Part shown: in pieces, positions 1 to 6,220 of the stretch
Numbering within the stretch: the first letter of the stretch is position 1
How the letters are laid out: every line of letters starts with the position of its first letter
NCBI GenBank assembly: GCA_030601545.1
Contig: JAUVTM010000111.1
Span: 1 to 7,044 of the forward strand
DNA length: 7,044 nt
Origin: Syntrophobacterales bacterium
GTDB lineage: Bacteria; Desulfobacterota; Syntrophobacteria; BM002
Direction of reading: 5' to 3'
Made by a program: the position numbers and the translations under genes
Notes under the pieces: generated by a model
Seen by the model: the letters and a program-made list of their open reading frames with translations, nothing else
What the model was told of the DNA's origin: nothing
The model's database searches: none

Positions 1-6
1 TGGGGA

Positions 7-23
7 CCCGCCCGCAGGGTGGG
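7..23. other. GC-rich hairpin at the left edge
   Basis: CCCGCCC (7-13) and GGGTGGG (17-23) can pair as a seven-base stem with one G-U pair and a GCA loop. There is no T-run on either side, so it is not a clear terminator. It may be the tail of a structure or repeat that begins outside the window. Nothing else can be said from the visible bases. Confidence 0.3.
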
Positions 24-41
24 GAGTCCGAAGGACAATAT

Positions 42-140
42 CGAACAAGGAATTTCGAACAGCAGAAGTTTTTGAAAGCAGTAAGACCATGTTTTTCACT
101 TCGATATTCTGCGGTTCTTTGTTCTGCGGTTCTGCGGTTC
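42..140. repeat. Imperfect palindromic intergenic repeat with TTCTGCGGTTC direct copies
   Basis: Two arms of about 28 bases (42-69 and 98-125) are imperfect reverse complements. About 16 of 28 positions pair when aligned by eye, with the best matches at the two ends: GAACAAGGAA (43-52) against TTCTTTGTTC (115-124), and GAAGT (65-69) against ACTTC (98-102). The right arm continues into three copies of TTCTGCGGTTC starting at 107, 122 and 130, the last two overlapping by three bases. There is no open frame of interest and no transposase. The layout resembles a small non-autonomous or REP-like intergenic element. I believe similar words recur between genes in deltaproteobacterial genomes, but could not check. 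No gene is seen anywhere in 1-261. Confidence 0.5.
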
Positions 141-230
141 AAATTCTCAAAGACTTGACAGCTAATAGTTAAATGCTGAGCGCTGACCGGGGAGAGCGGA
201 TCCTGCGGTTTTGTAGCCCCTTCCTGGGGA

Positions 231-256
231 AAATAAAGCCGGGTCCCAGGTCCCGG
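231..256 (-). terminator. Probable weak terminator of the lipoprotein gene
   Basis: Read on the minus strand, just after the lipoprotein stop codon, CCGGG (256-252) and CCCGG (243-239) form a five-base GC stem around an eight-base loop. A T-rich stretch, CTTTATTTT (238-230), follows. Position and orientation suit an intrinsic terminator for the leftward lptG-lipoprotein unit, but the stem is short and the T-run is interrupted. A second small hairpin (CCCC/GGGG, 217-229) follows. Confidence 0.45.
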
Positions 257-261
257 ATTAT

Positions 262-756
262 TCACTGGCTGAGAATGACTTTGGCAATTACGTCAGCACA
301 ATACTCAGCAAATTTCTCATCGTCCTTTACCATGACATCTTCACCATTCTTAACTTCAATTTCAGCCAAACGATTATGTTCCCAATCATAAATGAAAATG
401 TTGAGAGTTATATATTGTTCCCATCGACATTCAGCATCAGCGCGAATCAAACCAATTGTTGGTTTTAGTTCTTTTACTAAATTGATTTTGTGTTTGGTAG
501 TGAGATAGAAGGAAATATCATCGCGTAACTTAACGTCACATTTGAGGAGCACTGATTGCTTCGATTTTTTTATACCTGACTCTTCACTGTCTAAAGCCTT
601 TTCGTATATCTCCATCTCATCAGTAAGACAAAGATGCCAACCGGTAATTGTCTTTATTTTGTCTGACTTAAGTTTCGATATCTCGTGACTGGCACAGCCA
701 AAAATTAAAAACATAGAAATGAGTCCAGGTAAAACAGCTTTACTGTAGCTTCCCAT
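262..756 (-). CDS. Predicted outer-membrane lipoprotein of unknown function
   Basis: 164 residues, family not recognised. The N-terminus is a lipoprotein signal: a basic residue at K6, a hydrophobic core, and the lipobox LIFGC with the lipidated cysteine at position 21. Ala at +2 argues against inner-membrane retention, so the outer membrane is the likely site. The mature part has four further cysteines (43, 73, 110, 153), which could form two disulfides in the periplasm. The second half reads as a run of beta strands (about 103-137) followed by a helix (about 145-162), a pattern seen in small periplasmic alpha/beta lipoproteins. The ATG is supported by GGAG (764-767) seven bases upstream. 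The gene is AT-rich: two 60-base rows counted by hand gave 35% GC, against 48% and 58% in two lptG rows. It lies 56 bases behind lptG, but the GxHLR signature expected of LptE is absent. Confidence 0.75.
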   Translation of the reverse strand: MGSYSKAVLPGLISMFLIFGCASHEISKLKSDKIKTITGWHLCLTDEMEIYEKALDSEESGIKKSKQSVLLKCDVKLRDDISFYLTTKHKINLVKELKPTIGLIRADAECRWEQYITLNIFIYDWEHNRLAEIEVKNGEDVMVKDDEKFAEYCADVIAKVILSQ

Positions 757-786
757 CTCTATGCTCCGGCAAATGGTTTTTCATAA

Positions 787-815
787 ATTATAAGATGCTT
801 AAGGAACATGTTCTA
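787..815 (-). promoter_or_regulatory. Possible promoter for the lipoprotein gene
   Basis: On the minus strand a perfect TATAAT (792-787) lies just after the lptG stop, with TAGAAC (815-810) 17 bases upstream as a poor -35 match (3 of 6). Transcription would start near 780, leaving a leader of roughly 24 bases. The region is AT-rich, so a chance -10 is possible. The palindrome GAACATGTTC (804-813) overlaps the -35. The gene could equally be read through from lptG. Confidence 0.35.
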
Positions 816-1892
816 ATGCCTTGCATGAACAAAGAGAAATATGCTGGCAATACCGAAGAAAATATTGGGTATCCAGGCGGCCAGCAGTGGTTGCAGGTTG
901 CCGGTGTAGCCAATACGGAGAACGAACTGAAAAATGAGCAAATAGATGAACGCCAGGGCAACACTTACGGCAACTCCCACCGCAATTCCACCGTGTTTAC
1001 CTTGGTAAAGAGCAACACCAATGCCCAGGAGCGCCATAATGAACGATGTAAATGGAAAAGCGATTTTGGCGTGGAAGTCCACCTGGTAACGGGTAGCATC
1101 GTATCCCTCGCTTTTTATTTTGGTAACATAGCGGCCAAGCTCACCGAGGGTCATCTCCTCAGGGGCTTTCTCAAGGTGCTGAAAATCCTGCGGACGTTCT
1201 TTTAGCTGAAAGCGACGGCGCTGAAACCGCTCCATGGAATAGCCGCCATCTGCTGTCCGGTTGATGAATATCCCATCTGAAAATACCCAGGTCTGGCCAT
1301 CCCACTCACCCCTCTTGGCATCTATTCGTTTGAGCACATGGAAGGAGCGATCAAATATATGGATTGTAACCCCCTCTAATACCTGGCGCTTTGGGTGTAG
1401 TACGCGAATATTGTAAAGTGCTTGTTTGCTTTTGTACCATATTTTTTCCTGAAAAAAGCTACTTGGAGCCGGTCGATTTTTGACCTCGACATTCCATATA
1501 TGGTTGGCGCGACTGCTAGTCAGCGGCACCACATATTCGGCAAGGGTAAAATCTGTGAGACTCAACAGCAGAGCAACTGTCAATATTGGTCCGACAACAA
1601 GAGCAGGGCTCACGCCACCGGCCTTCAAGGCCAGGAGCTCATTGCTGCGAGCCATCAAACCCAGGCTAATAAGGGTACCCATGAGAACACCCATGGGAAT
1701 ACCCTGTTGCGCGATGAGCGGGAGCTTCAGCAGGAAGTATTGCAGCGCTGAGGACAGGGGGAGTTTCGCCTCCAGGAAATCATCTATCCGTTCAAAGAAA
1801 TCGATGACCAGGTACAAGGCAATAACTACTCCCAGGCAGATAGCAATGATCTTGATGAGCTCCAAAATGATGTAGCGGCTGATAACCCGCAT
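813..1892 (-). CDS. lptG: LPS export ABC transporter permease LptG
   Basis: Inner-membrane permease of the LptB2FG complex, which extracts lipopolysaccharide from the inner membrane and passes it to the LptC-LptA bridge. The 359 residues match the family length. Three N-terminal membrane segments (about 10-31, 54-80, 97-118) include the family start RYIILELIK and the DFFERIDDF stretch. NELLALKAGG (84-93) is the cytoplasmic coupling region that contacts the LptB ATPase. A periplasmic domain (about 125-265) follows, then three more membrane segments (about 276-296, 301-325, 334-355) with the typical KIAFPF and LLAAWIPNIFFG motifs. The ATG at 1892 gives the expected N-terminus, although the ribosome site is weak. 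The usual partner lptF is not next to it: the upstream DNA is non-coding and the next gene is divergent. LptF is the main alternative, but the WIPN ending and N-terminus fit LptG better. Confidence 0.92.
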   Translation of the reverse strand: MRVISRYIILELIKIIAICLGVVIALYLVIDFFERIDDFLEAKLPLSSALQYFLLKLPLIAQQGIPMGVLMGTLISLGLMARSNELLALKAGGVSPALVVGPILTVALLLSLTDFTLAEYVVPLTSSRANHIWNVEVKNRPAPSSFFQEKIWYKSKQALYNIRVLHPKRQVLEGVTIHIFDRSFHVLKRIDAKRGEWDGQTWVFSDGIFINRTADGGYSMERFQRRRFQLKERPQDFQHLEKAPEEMTLGELGRYVTKIKSEGYDATRYQVDFHAKIAFPFTSFIMALLGIGVALYQGKHGGIAVGVAVSVALAFIYLLIFQFVLRIGYTGNLQPLLAAWIPNIFFGIASIFLFVHARH

Positions 1893-1967
1893 GGCAATTA
1901 CTCGCTCGAGTCCTTGAATACTAAAGTCATGGGGTGTGGTCGGATCGAAGCTCCATCACTCCTGAGC

Positions 1968-1992
1968 CCCCTTGATACTGAAACGTCAGGGG
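1968..1992 (-). other. Possible hairpin in the lptG leader RNA
   Basis: In the predicted lptG transcript, CCCC-TGA (1992-1986) can pair with TCA-A-GGGG (1975-1968), giving seven pairs with one bulged base and a ten-base loop. The same CCCCTGA can pair instead with TCAGGAG further along (1965-1959). The structure would sit close to the predicted transcript start. No known riboswitch class was recognised. Confidence 0.25.
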
Positions 1993-2006
1993 TCGAAGGT
2001 GTTGTG

Positions 2007-2035
2007 AGTGTAACGAATGCATGGTGGTTTGTAAA
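2007..2035 (-). promoter_or_regulatory. Probable sigma-70 promoter of lptG
   Basis: On the minus strand TTTACA (2035-2030, 5 of 6 to consensus) is separated by exactly 17 bases from TACACT (2012-2007, 4 of 6). It points at lptG and predicts a start near 2000 with a leader of about 108 bases. It is the best-spaced promoter match on this strand in the intergenic region. Confidence 0.6.
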
Positions 2036-2072
2036 TGGAGTTTTCCAGCGGGTGTCTGCAAGCTAAAATCGC

Positions 2073-2102
2073 TTGACAGTGTCTGAAACGTTGTGCTATT
2101 CG
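2073..2102 (+). promoter_or_regulatory. Probable promoter of the acidic repeat protein gene
   Basis: A perfect -35 TTGACA (2073-2078) is followed 18 bases later by TATTCG (2097-2102), with TG at 2094-2095 giving an extended -10. Transcription would start near 2109, about 47 bases before the ATG at 2156. That start lies downstream of the in-frame GTG at 2093 and so argues against a GTG initiation. The -35 box stands 37 bases from the divergent lptG -35. Confidence 0.5.
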
Positions 2103-2155
2103 TAGGGCGGTTTCATAACTCTCTAAGTTCTCAAACTAACTTGGAAATTGCAGCC

Positions 2156-3391
2156 ATGGATCACAATTCAGACGACCGAAGGTCCGAGGACAAGGAAGCT
2201 CAGGAGACAGGTGGAGAAGACTTTGATCTCCAGCTGGATGATCTTGACGACGAAATCATTGATCTGGTTGATCCTGTCGAGGGAGAGGACCCAGCCTCAG
2301 ATGACCCGTCATCTAGTCAGGATGATGTGGATGACGAAAACGACCTTGCTCAGTTGGACCTGGAAGTTGAATTGGGAGATGATGAGCCCGATTTAGATAC
2401 AACCCTTGAATCTTTGGAAGATGAGGAGGAATCTGCTGCCGCTGCCGAAACTGTGGTAGAGGAAACGTCTACAGCACAAGAAGGGACAGCCGATACCGCT
2501 GCAGCGGCCGGAGATGATGCACTTACAGAAGATGACTTGGTAACTGATGAAGCTCTTGCCGAGCTCTTCGCTTCACACGAAAGTGAAGTGGCTCAGCTTT
2601 TGGAGGAAGCCTCCGGAACCGGCGGAGAAGATGCTGAGGTAGCTTCCGCCGAACAAGCAACCCCTGTGTCAGAGGAGGATCTTTCCGAGGATCTTTTTGC
2701 CGACCTTGACATGGAGGCAGGTGATGTGGGCGAGGAGCCTGTCAGTGCTGAGGTTACCCCTGTGTCAGAGGAGGATCTTTCCGAGGATCTTTTTGCCGAT
2801 CTTGAGACGGAGCTGGGGGATGTGAGCGAGGAGCCTGAAAGTGCTGAGGTCAGCCCTGTGTCAGAGGAGGATCTTTCCGAGGATCTTTTCGACGATCTTG
2901 AGGCAGAATCAGGTGATGTGGGCGAGGAGCCTGTCAGTGCTGAGGACAGCCCTGTGTCAGAGGAGGATCTTCCTGAGGATCTTTTTGCCGATCTTGAGAC
3001 GGAACTGGGGGATGTGAGCGAGGAGCCTGAAAGTGCTGAGGTCAGCCCTGTCTCAGAGGAGGATTTTTCTGAGGATTTTTTCGACGACCTTGAGGCAGAA
3101 TCAGGGGATGTGAGTGAACAAGCCGTTACTGGGGTGTCAGCCATGGTTGCTGGGGAAGAAGTTACCGACGAAAGCGGTACCGACCTTGAAGTGGAGTCAG
3201 AAGATGTGAGCGAGGAGGCTGCGGTGGAGGAGCTGTCACCGGATGCAGCCGAGGAGTTGGCAGCGCTCGTCAGTGCTCAGGTGGAGGCAGTGGTGACCCG
3301 TCTGGTAGAGGAACGATTGCCTGCCATTGTGGAGAGTGCAATTGCCCAAGAGATAGAGAAAATTAGGAATAGTTTGGAATCAGAAAAATGA
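2156..3391 (+). CDS. Highly acidic, probably disordered repeat protein with PopZ-like layout
   Basis: 411 residues, no established function recognised. There is no signal peptide or membrane segment, so it is probably cytoplasmic. In order: a short N-terminus with the only early basic residues (R8, R9, K13); an acidic motif DDEIIDLVDP (31-40); a low-complexity acidic stretch to about 169; five 32-residue repeats (170-329) with the consensus PVSEEDLSEDLFADLE plus an acidic tail; a degenerate sixth repeat in phase (330-361); and a C-terminal helical segment (about 366-408) with LVEERLPAIVE (383-393) and EIEKI (399-403). No Lys or Arg occurs from 14 to 381, and no Cys, Trp or Tyr was seen. The ATG at 2156 is chosen because the earlier in-frame GTG (2093) overlaps the predicted promoter. 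The ribosome site (GGA at 2143-2145) is weak. The gene stands alone between its own promoter and a strong terminator. It may be a scaffold or condensate-forming protein, which is inference. Confidence 0.85.
   Translation: MDHNSDDRRSEDKEAQETGGEDFDLQLDDLDDEIIDLVDPVEGEDPASDDPSSSQDDVDDENDLAQLDLEVELGDDEPDLDTTLESLEDEEESAAAAETVVEETSTAQEGTADTAAAAGDDALTEDDLVTDEALAELFASHESEVAQLLEEASGTGGEDAEVASAEQATPVSEEDLSEDLFADLDMEAGDVGEEPVSAEVTPVSEEDLSEDLFADLETELGDVSEEPESAEVSPVSEEDLSEDLFDDLEAESGDVGEEPVSAEDSPVSEEDLPEDLFADLETELGDVSEEPESAEVSPVSEEDFSEDFFDDLEAESGDVSEQAVTGVSAMVAGEEVTDESGTDLEVESEDVSEEAAVEELSPDAAEELAALVSAQVEAVVTRLVEERLPAIVESAIAQEIEKIRNSLESEK
2663..3238 (+). repeat. Five 96-base tandem repeats plus a degenerate sixth, inside the acidic protein gene
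   Basis: Units start at 2663, 2759, 2855, 2951 and 3047, each exactly 96 bases, so the frame is kept. A sixth unit (3143-3238) keeps the spacing, with TDLEVESEDVSEE in register, but has lost the PVSEED start. The units alternate in type. Units 1 and 3 share a GDVGEEPVSAE tail and units 2 and 4 a GDVSEEPESAE tail, while units 3 and 5 share FDDLEAESGDV. Units 2 and 4 differ at only 3 of 96 bases by my count. This suggests growth by duplication of a 192-base pair of units. Copy number may vary between strains. Confidence 0.95.
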
Positions 3392-3397
3392 TCACAT

Positions 3398-3456
3398 CCC
3401 GCGATTATTGGCGGGTTATGAATGGGGGTTATGTGGATAATCCCCATTTTCTTTTT
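3398..3456 (+). terminator. Intrinsic terminator after the acidic protein gene
   Basis: The main hairpin pairs AATGGGGGTT (3421-3430) with AATCCCCATT (3439-3448): ten pairs with one G-U and an eight-base loop. It is followed by TTCTTTTT (3449-3456). A smaller hairpin, CCCGC/GCGGG (3398-3415), precedes it and starts six bases after the stop codon. Together they should stop most transcription before valS, so valS probably has its own promoter in 3457-3540, although no clean one was found. Confidence 0.85.
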
Positions 3457-3539
3457 GTCCGTTGTCCGTGGTAAAAGATAGTGTGGTGATTTCGTTTCGA
3501 CTAAATATGGTGTTAATAGACTGACTGCGGACAACGGAC
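3457..3539. repeat. Inverted repeat element in the valS leader
   Basis: GTCCGTTGTCCGTGGT (3457-3472) and ACTGCGGACAACGGAC (3524-3539) are reverse complements at 14 of 16 positions, with 12 contiguous. They enclose 51 bases of AT-rich DNA. The arms contain a short tandem GTCCGTT/GTCCGTG. The left arm begins directly after the T-run of the preceding terminator, and the right arm ends seven bases before the AAGGA ribosome site of valS. It could be a small intergenic repeat that landed here, or a long-range RNA stem. No T-box features (specifier stem, AGGGTGG antiterminator bulge) were seen. Confidence 0.65.
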
Positions 3540-3559
3540 GTCTGAGAAGGAAGAAGGCA

Positions 3560-6217
3560 ATGAAGAACTCAGTGCTGCCTAAAGCTTACGAACCTGCAGC
3601 TGTAGAGGAAAAGTGGTATCAATTTTGGGAGGAGCAGAATTTATTTTGGGCTGACGAAAAGAGCACCGATCCTGCCTATTCTATCGTGATCCCGCCACCG
3701 AATGTCACCGGTGATCTCCACATGGGGCATGCCCTCAACAACACGCTCCAGGACATCCTCTGCCGATACAGACGGATGTGTGGAGACAATGTGCTCTGGA
3801 TGCCAGGAACCGACCACGCTGGCATAGCCACCCAGAATGTGGTGGAGCGTCAGCTTACAGAAGAAGGGTTGGATAGACATCAGTTGGGGAGGGAGAAGTT
3901 CATCGAAAGAATTTGGGAGTGGCGTGAGCTCTACGGTGGGAAGATTATCAATCAGCTCAAGAGGCTAGGAGCAAGTTGCGATTGGAGTAGAGAGCGCTTC
4001 ACCATGGACGAAGGTCTTTCTGAAGCTGTGAAGCGCGTTTTCGTTTCCCTCTATCATGAAGGCATGATCTATCGGGGCCAGCGGATTATCAATTGGTGCC
4101 CGCGGTGCATTACAGCACTGGCTAACCTGGAGGTGGAGGTGGAAGAAAGGCGTGGTCGCCTTTACCATGTCCGCTATCCTTCCCCTGATGGAACTGACGG
4201 TTTGGTAGTGGTCACCACCCGCCCCGAAACTATGCTGGGAGACACCGGTGTTGCGGTACACCCTGAAGACGAGCGTTATCATGATTTCATTGGAAAAAAA
4301 GTAATACTCCCTCTCCTCAACCGGGAGTTGCCAGTGATTGCAGATGAGTACGTTGACCGGGAGTTCGGCACTGGCACTCTGAAAGTAACCCCAGCCCACG
4401 ATCCATACGATTTTGAAATCGGCCAGAGGCACGGGCTGCCGGCACTCAGGGTGATAGATGATCAAGGCGTGATGAACGAAGAGGCGGGTCCCTATGTCGG
4501 GCTGGACCGCGATAGTTGTCGTCAGAAGATAGTTGAAGACCTCCAAGGGCAGGGATTTCTCATAAAAGTCGAAGACTACCAGCATAGAGTGGGTCACTGT
4601 TACCGTTGTAAGACAATCATCGAGCCGACACTGTCCAAGCAATGGTTTGTGGCGGTGGAACAGATGGCCGAAGTTTCTATGGCGGCGGTGCGTGATGGAA
4701 ACACCCGCATAATTCCAGAGATGTGGGAGAAGAACTACTTTGATTGGCTGGAGAACATTGAAGATTGGTGCATCTCACGCCAGATCTGGTGGGGGCACCG
4801 CATTCCCGCATGGTACTGCCAAGATTGCGATGAAGTTACTGTTGCCATGGAAGAGCCACAGCAGTGCAGCCGTTGTAGCAGCGTCAACCTGATTCAAGAG
4901 AGCGACGTATTGGATACCTGGTTCAGTTCAGCCCTCTGGCCTTTCTCCACCATGGGGTGGCCTGAGAAGACACCAGAGCTTGAGAGCTTTTACCCCACTT
5001 CTGTTCTGGTGACCGGTTTCGATATTCTTTTTTTCTGGGTGGCACGAATGATGATGATGGGCTTGCATTTCATGAAAGACGTGCCATTCCGAGACGTTTA
5101 CATTCACGCCCTGGTCAGAGATGCCGAGGGCCAGAAGATGAGCAAATCTAAGGGAAATGTTATCGACCCTCTGGTGATCATGGACCGCTACGGTACTGAT
5201 GCTTTTCGTTTCACTTTGGCCGCGTTTGCAGCACAGGGAAGAGACGTTCGTCTCTCTGAAGAGAGGATTGAAGGCTACAGGCATTTTGTCAATAAGCTGT
5301 GGAATGCCAGCCGTTTCACTCTCATGAACCTCGAAGGAGTGGAGACCGCCGGGGTTCTACCTGAGCCAAAAAGGTTGGCAGACCGATGGATGCTGAGCCG
5401 GTTGCAGGAAATTGTCCGTCAGGTCAGCGAAGCGCTGGATTCTTATCATTTCAATGAGGCTGCCAGTGTGCTCTATCAGTTTACCTGGCACGAGTTCTGC
5501 GACTGGTATCTTGAGATGATCAAACCGGTGCTATACGGCGACAGCGAGGAGGAACGCAAAGAAACCCAACAATTTCTCCTTCATGGGCTTTCTTCTATTC
5601 TTCGGCTGCTCCATCCCATTATGCCTTATGTTACCGAGGAATTATGGCATCATCTGCCCGACAATGAAGGCAGCAGCATTATGGTGGCAGACTTTCCCAG
5701 GCCAGATGAGCCTCTGGTGGACCGTCAGGGGGAGGAGCAGATGGCAGTTGTGATGGACGTGACCACGGCCATCAGAAACATTAGGGGAGAGATGAATGTT
5801 GCTCCGGCTGCCCAGGTGGCCGCAATGGTTTTTGGCCCAGATAGCCTCACCAATATTGTGAAGACTCATGGCCATTACATAGAAGATCTGGCCAGGCTGT
5901 CAACGCTGGAGTTGGTTCGGGACGGGGAGCGGCCTCGGGTGGCGGCTTCGGCTGTGGTGCGAGAGCTTGAATTGTTTGTGCCACTCGAGGGTGTCCTTGA
6001 CTTCAAGGAAGAGAGTCGGCGTCTACAGAAGGAAATCAGCAAGTTGGAGCCTGAACTGGCCAGGACCCAGAAGAAACTGGCCAATAATGCATTTCTCAGT
6101 CGGGCCCCTGCAGATATTGTCGCCAAAGAGAAGGACAAACTGGAGAGATTGGGCGGCAAAGTGAATAAGCTCCAGACGCAACTCGAGAAACTAACAAAGC
6201 TCAGTGGTGAGGGATAG
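3560..6217 (+). CDS. valS: Valine--tRNA ligase (valyl-tRNA synthetase)
   Basis: Class I cytoplasmic aminoacyl-tRNA synthetase that charges tRNA-Val with valine using ATP and hydrolyses mischarged Thr-tRNA. 885 residues, a normal bacterial length. The HIGH motif is HMGH (54-57) after PPPNVTG, and the KMSKS motif is at 526-530. The editing domain lies between, with TTRPET (219-224) and GTGTLKVTPAHD (270-281). Cysteine pairs CPRC (180-183), CYRC (347-350), CQDC (420-423) and CSRC (436-439) can make two zinc sites. LDTWFSSALWPFS (451-463) is typical of ValS. The anticodon-binding helical domain covers about 605-750, and the C-terminal coiled coil (about 812-882) is the tRNA-binding arm. The ATG is supported by AAGGA (3547-3551) eight bases upstream. 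nadC follows after three bases, so they are probably co-transcribed. No damaged motif was seen. Confidence 0.98.
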   Translation: MKNSVLPKAYEPAAVEEKWYQFWEEQNLFWADEKSTDPAYSIVIPPPNVTGDLHMGHALNNTLQDILCRYRRMCGDNVLWMPGTDHAGIATQNVVERQLTEEGLDRHQLGREKFIERIWEWRELYGGKIINQLKRLGASCDWSRERFTMDEGLSEAVKRVFVSLYHEGMIYRGQRIINWCPRCITALANLEVEVEERRGRLYHVRYPSPDGTDGLVVVTTRPETMLGDTGVAVHPEDERYHDFIGKKVILPLLNRELPVIADEYVDREFGTGTLKVTPAHDPYDFEIGQRHGLPALRVIDDQGVMNEEAGPYVGLDRDSCRQKIVEDLQGQGFLIKVEDYQHRVGHCYRCKTIIEPTLSKQWFVAVEQMAEVSMAAVRDGNTRIIPEMWEKNYFDWLENIEDWCISRQIWWGHRIPAWYCQDCDEVTVAMEEPQQCSRCSSVNLIQESDVLDTWFSSALWPFSTMGWPEKTPELESFYPTSVLVTGFDILFFWVARMMMMGLHFMKDVPFRDVYIHALVRDAEGQKMSKSKGNVIDPLVIMDRYGTDAFRFTLAAFAAQGRDVRLSEERIEGYRHFVNKLWNASRFTLMNLEGVETAGVLPEPKRLADRWMLSRLQEIVRQVSEALDSYHFNEAASVLYQFTWHEFCDWYLEMIKPVLYGDSEEERKETQQFLLHGLSSILRLLHPIMPYVTEELWHHLPDNEGSSIMVADFPRPDEPLVDRQGEEQMAVVMDVTTAIRNIRGEMNVAPAAQVAAMVFGPDSLTNIVKTHGHYIEDLARLSTLELVRDGERPRVAASAVVRELELFVPLEGVLDFKEESRRLQKEISKLEPELARTQKKLANNAFLSRAPADIVAKEKDKLERLGGKVNKLQTQLEKLTKLSGEG

Positions 6218-6220
6218 GGC

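Noticed and set aside
155..183. TTGACA promoter facing right at 155
   Set aside because: No acceptable -10 occurs 16-18 bases downstream and there is no plus-strand gene to serve.
262..756. LptE identity for the lipoprotein, suggested by its lptG neighbour
   Set aside because: The GxHLR motif that usually follows the lipidated cysteine in LptE is absent and the rest shows no resemblance. Position alone is insufficient.
804..813. Palindrome GAACATGTTC as a LexA-type operator
   Set aside because: The spacing between GAAC and GTTC is two bases, not the four of the Gram-positive SOS box. Ten-base palindromes are expected several times by chance in 7 kb.
795..1875. Several plus-strand open frames opposite lptG
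   Set aside because: LptG is a clear full-length family member on the minus strand. The opposing frames overlap each other and show no domain or ribosome site.
2093..2155. Upstream GTG start for the acidic protein, adding 21 residues
   Set aside because: The GTG overlaps the predicted extended -10 and lies upstream of the expected transcript start. It has no ribosome site, and the extra residues differ in composition from the rest.
2593..3144. Minus-strand open frame of 183 codons, rich in Ser and Arg, opposite the acidic repeats
   Set aside because: It exists because the 96-base repeat keeps frame and its GAG/GAT/TCA codons read as Ser/Arg/Leu on the other strand. No ribosome site and no recognisable domain.
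2663..3238. CRISPR-like repeat array
   Set aside because: The units are contiguous, 96 bases long, in frame within a gene, and have no unique spacers.
3392..3559. T-box riboswitch controlling valS
   Set aside because: No specifier stem or conserved antiterminator bulge. The terminator hairpin begins close behind the preceding gene's stop codon and is explained by that gene.
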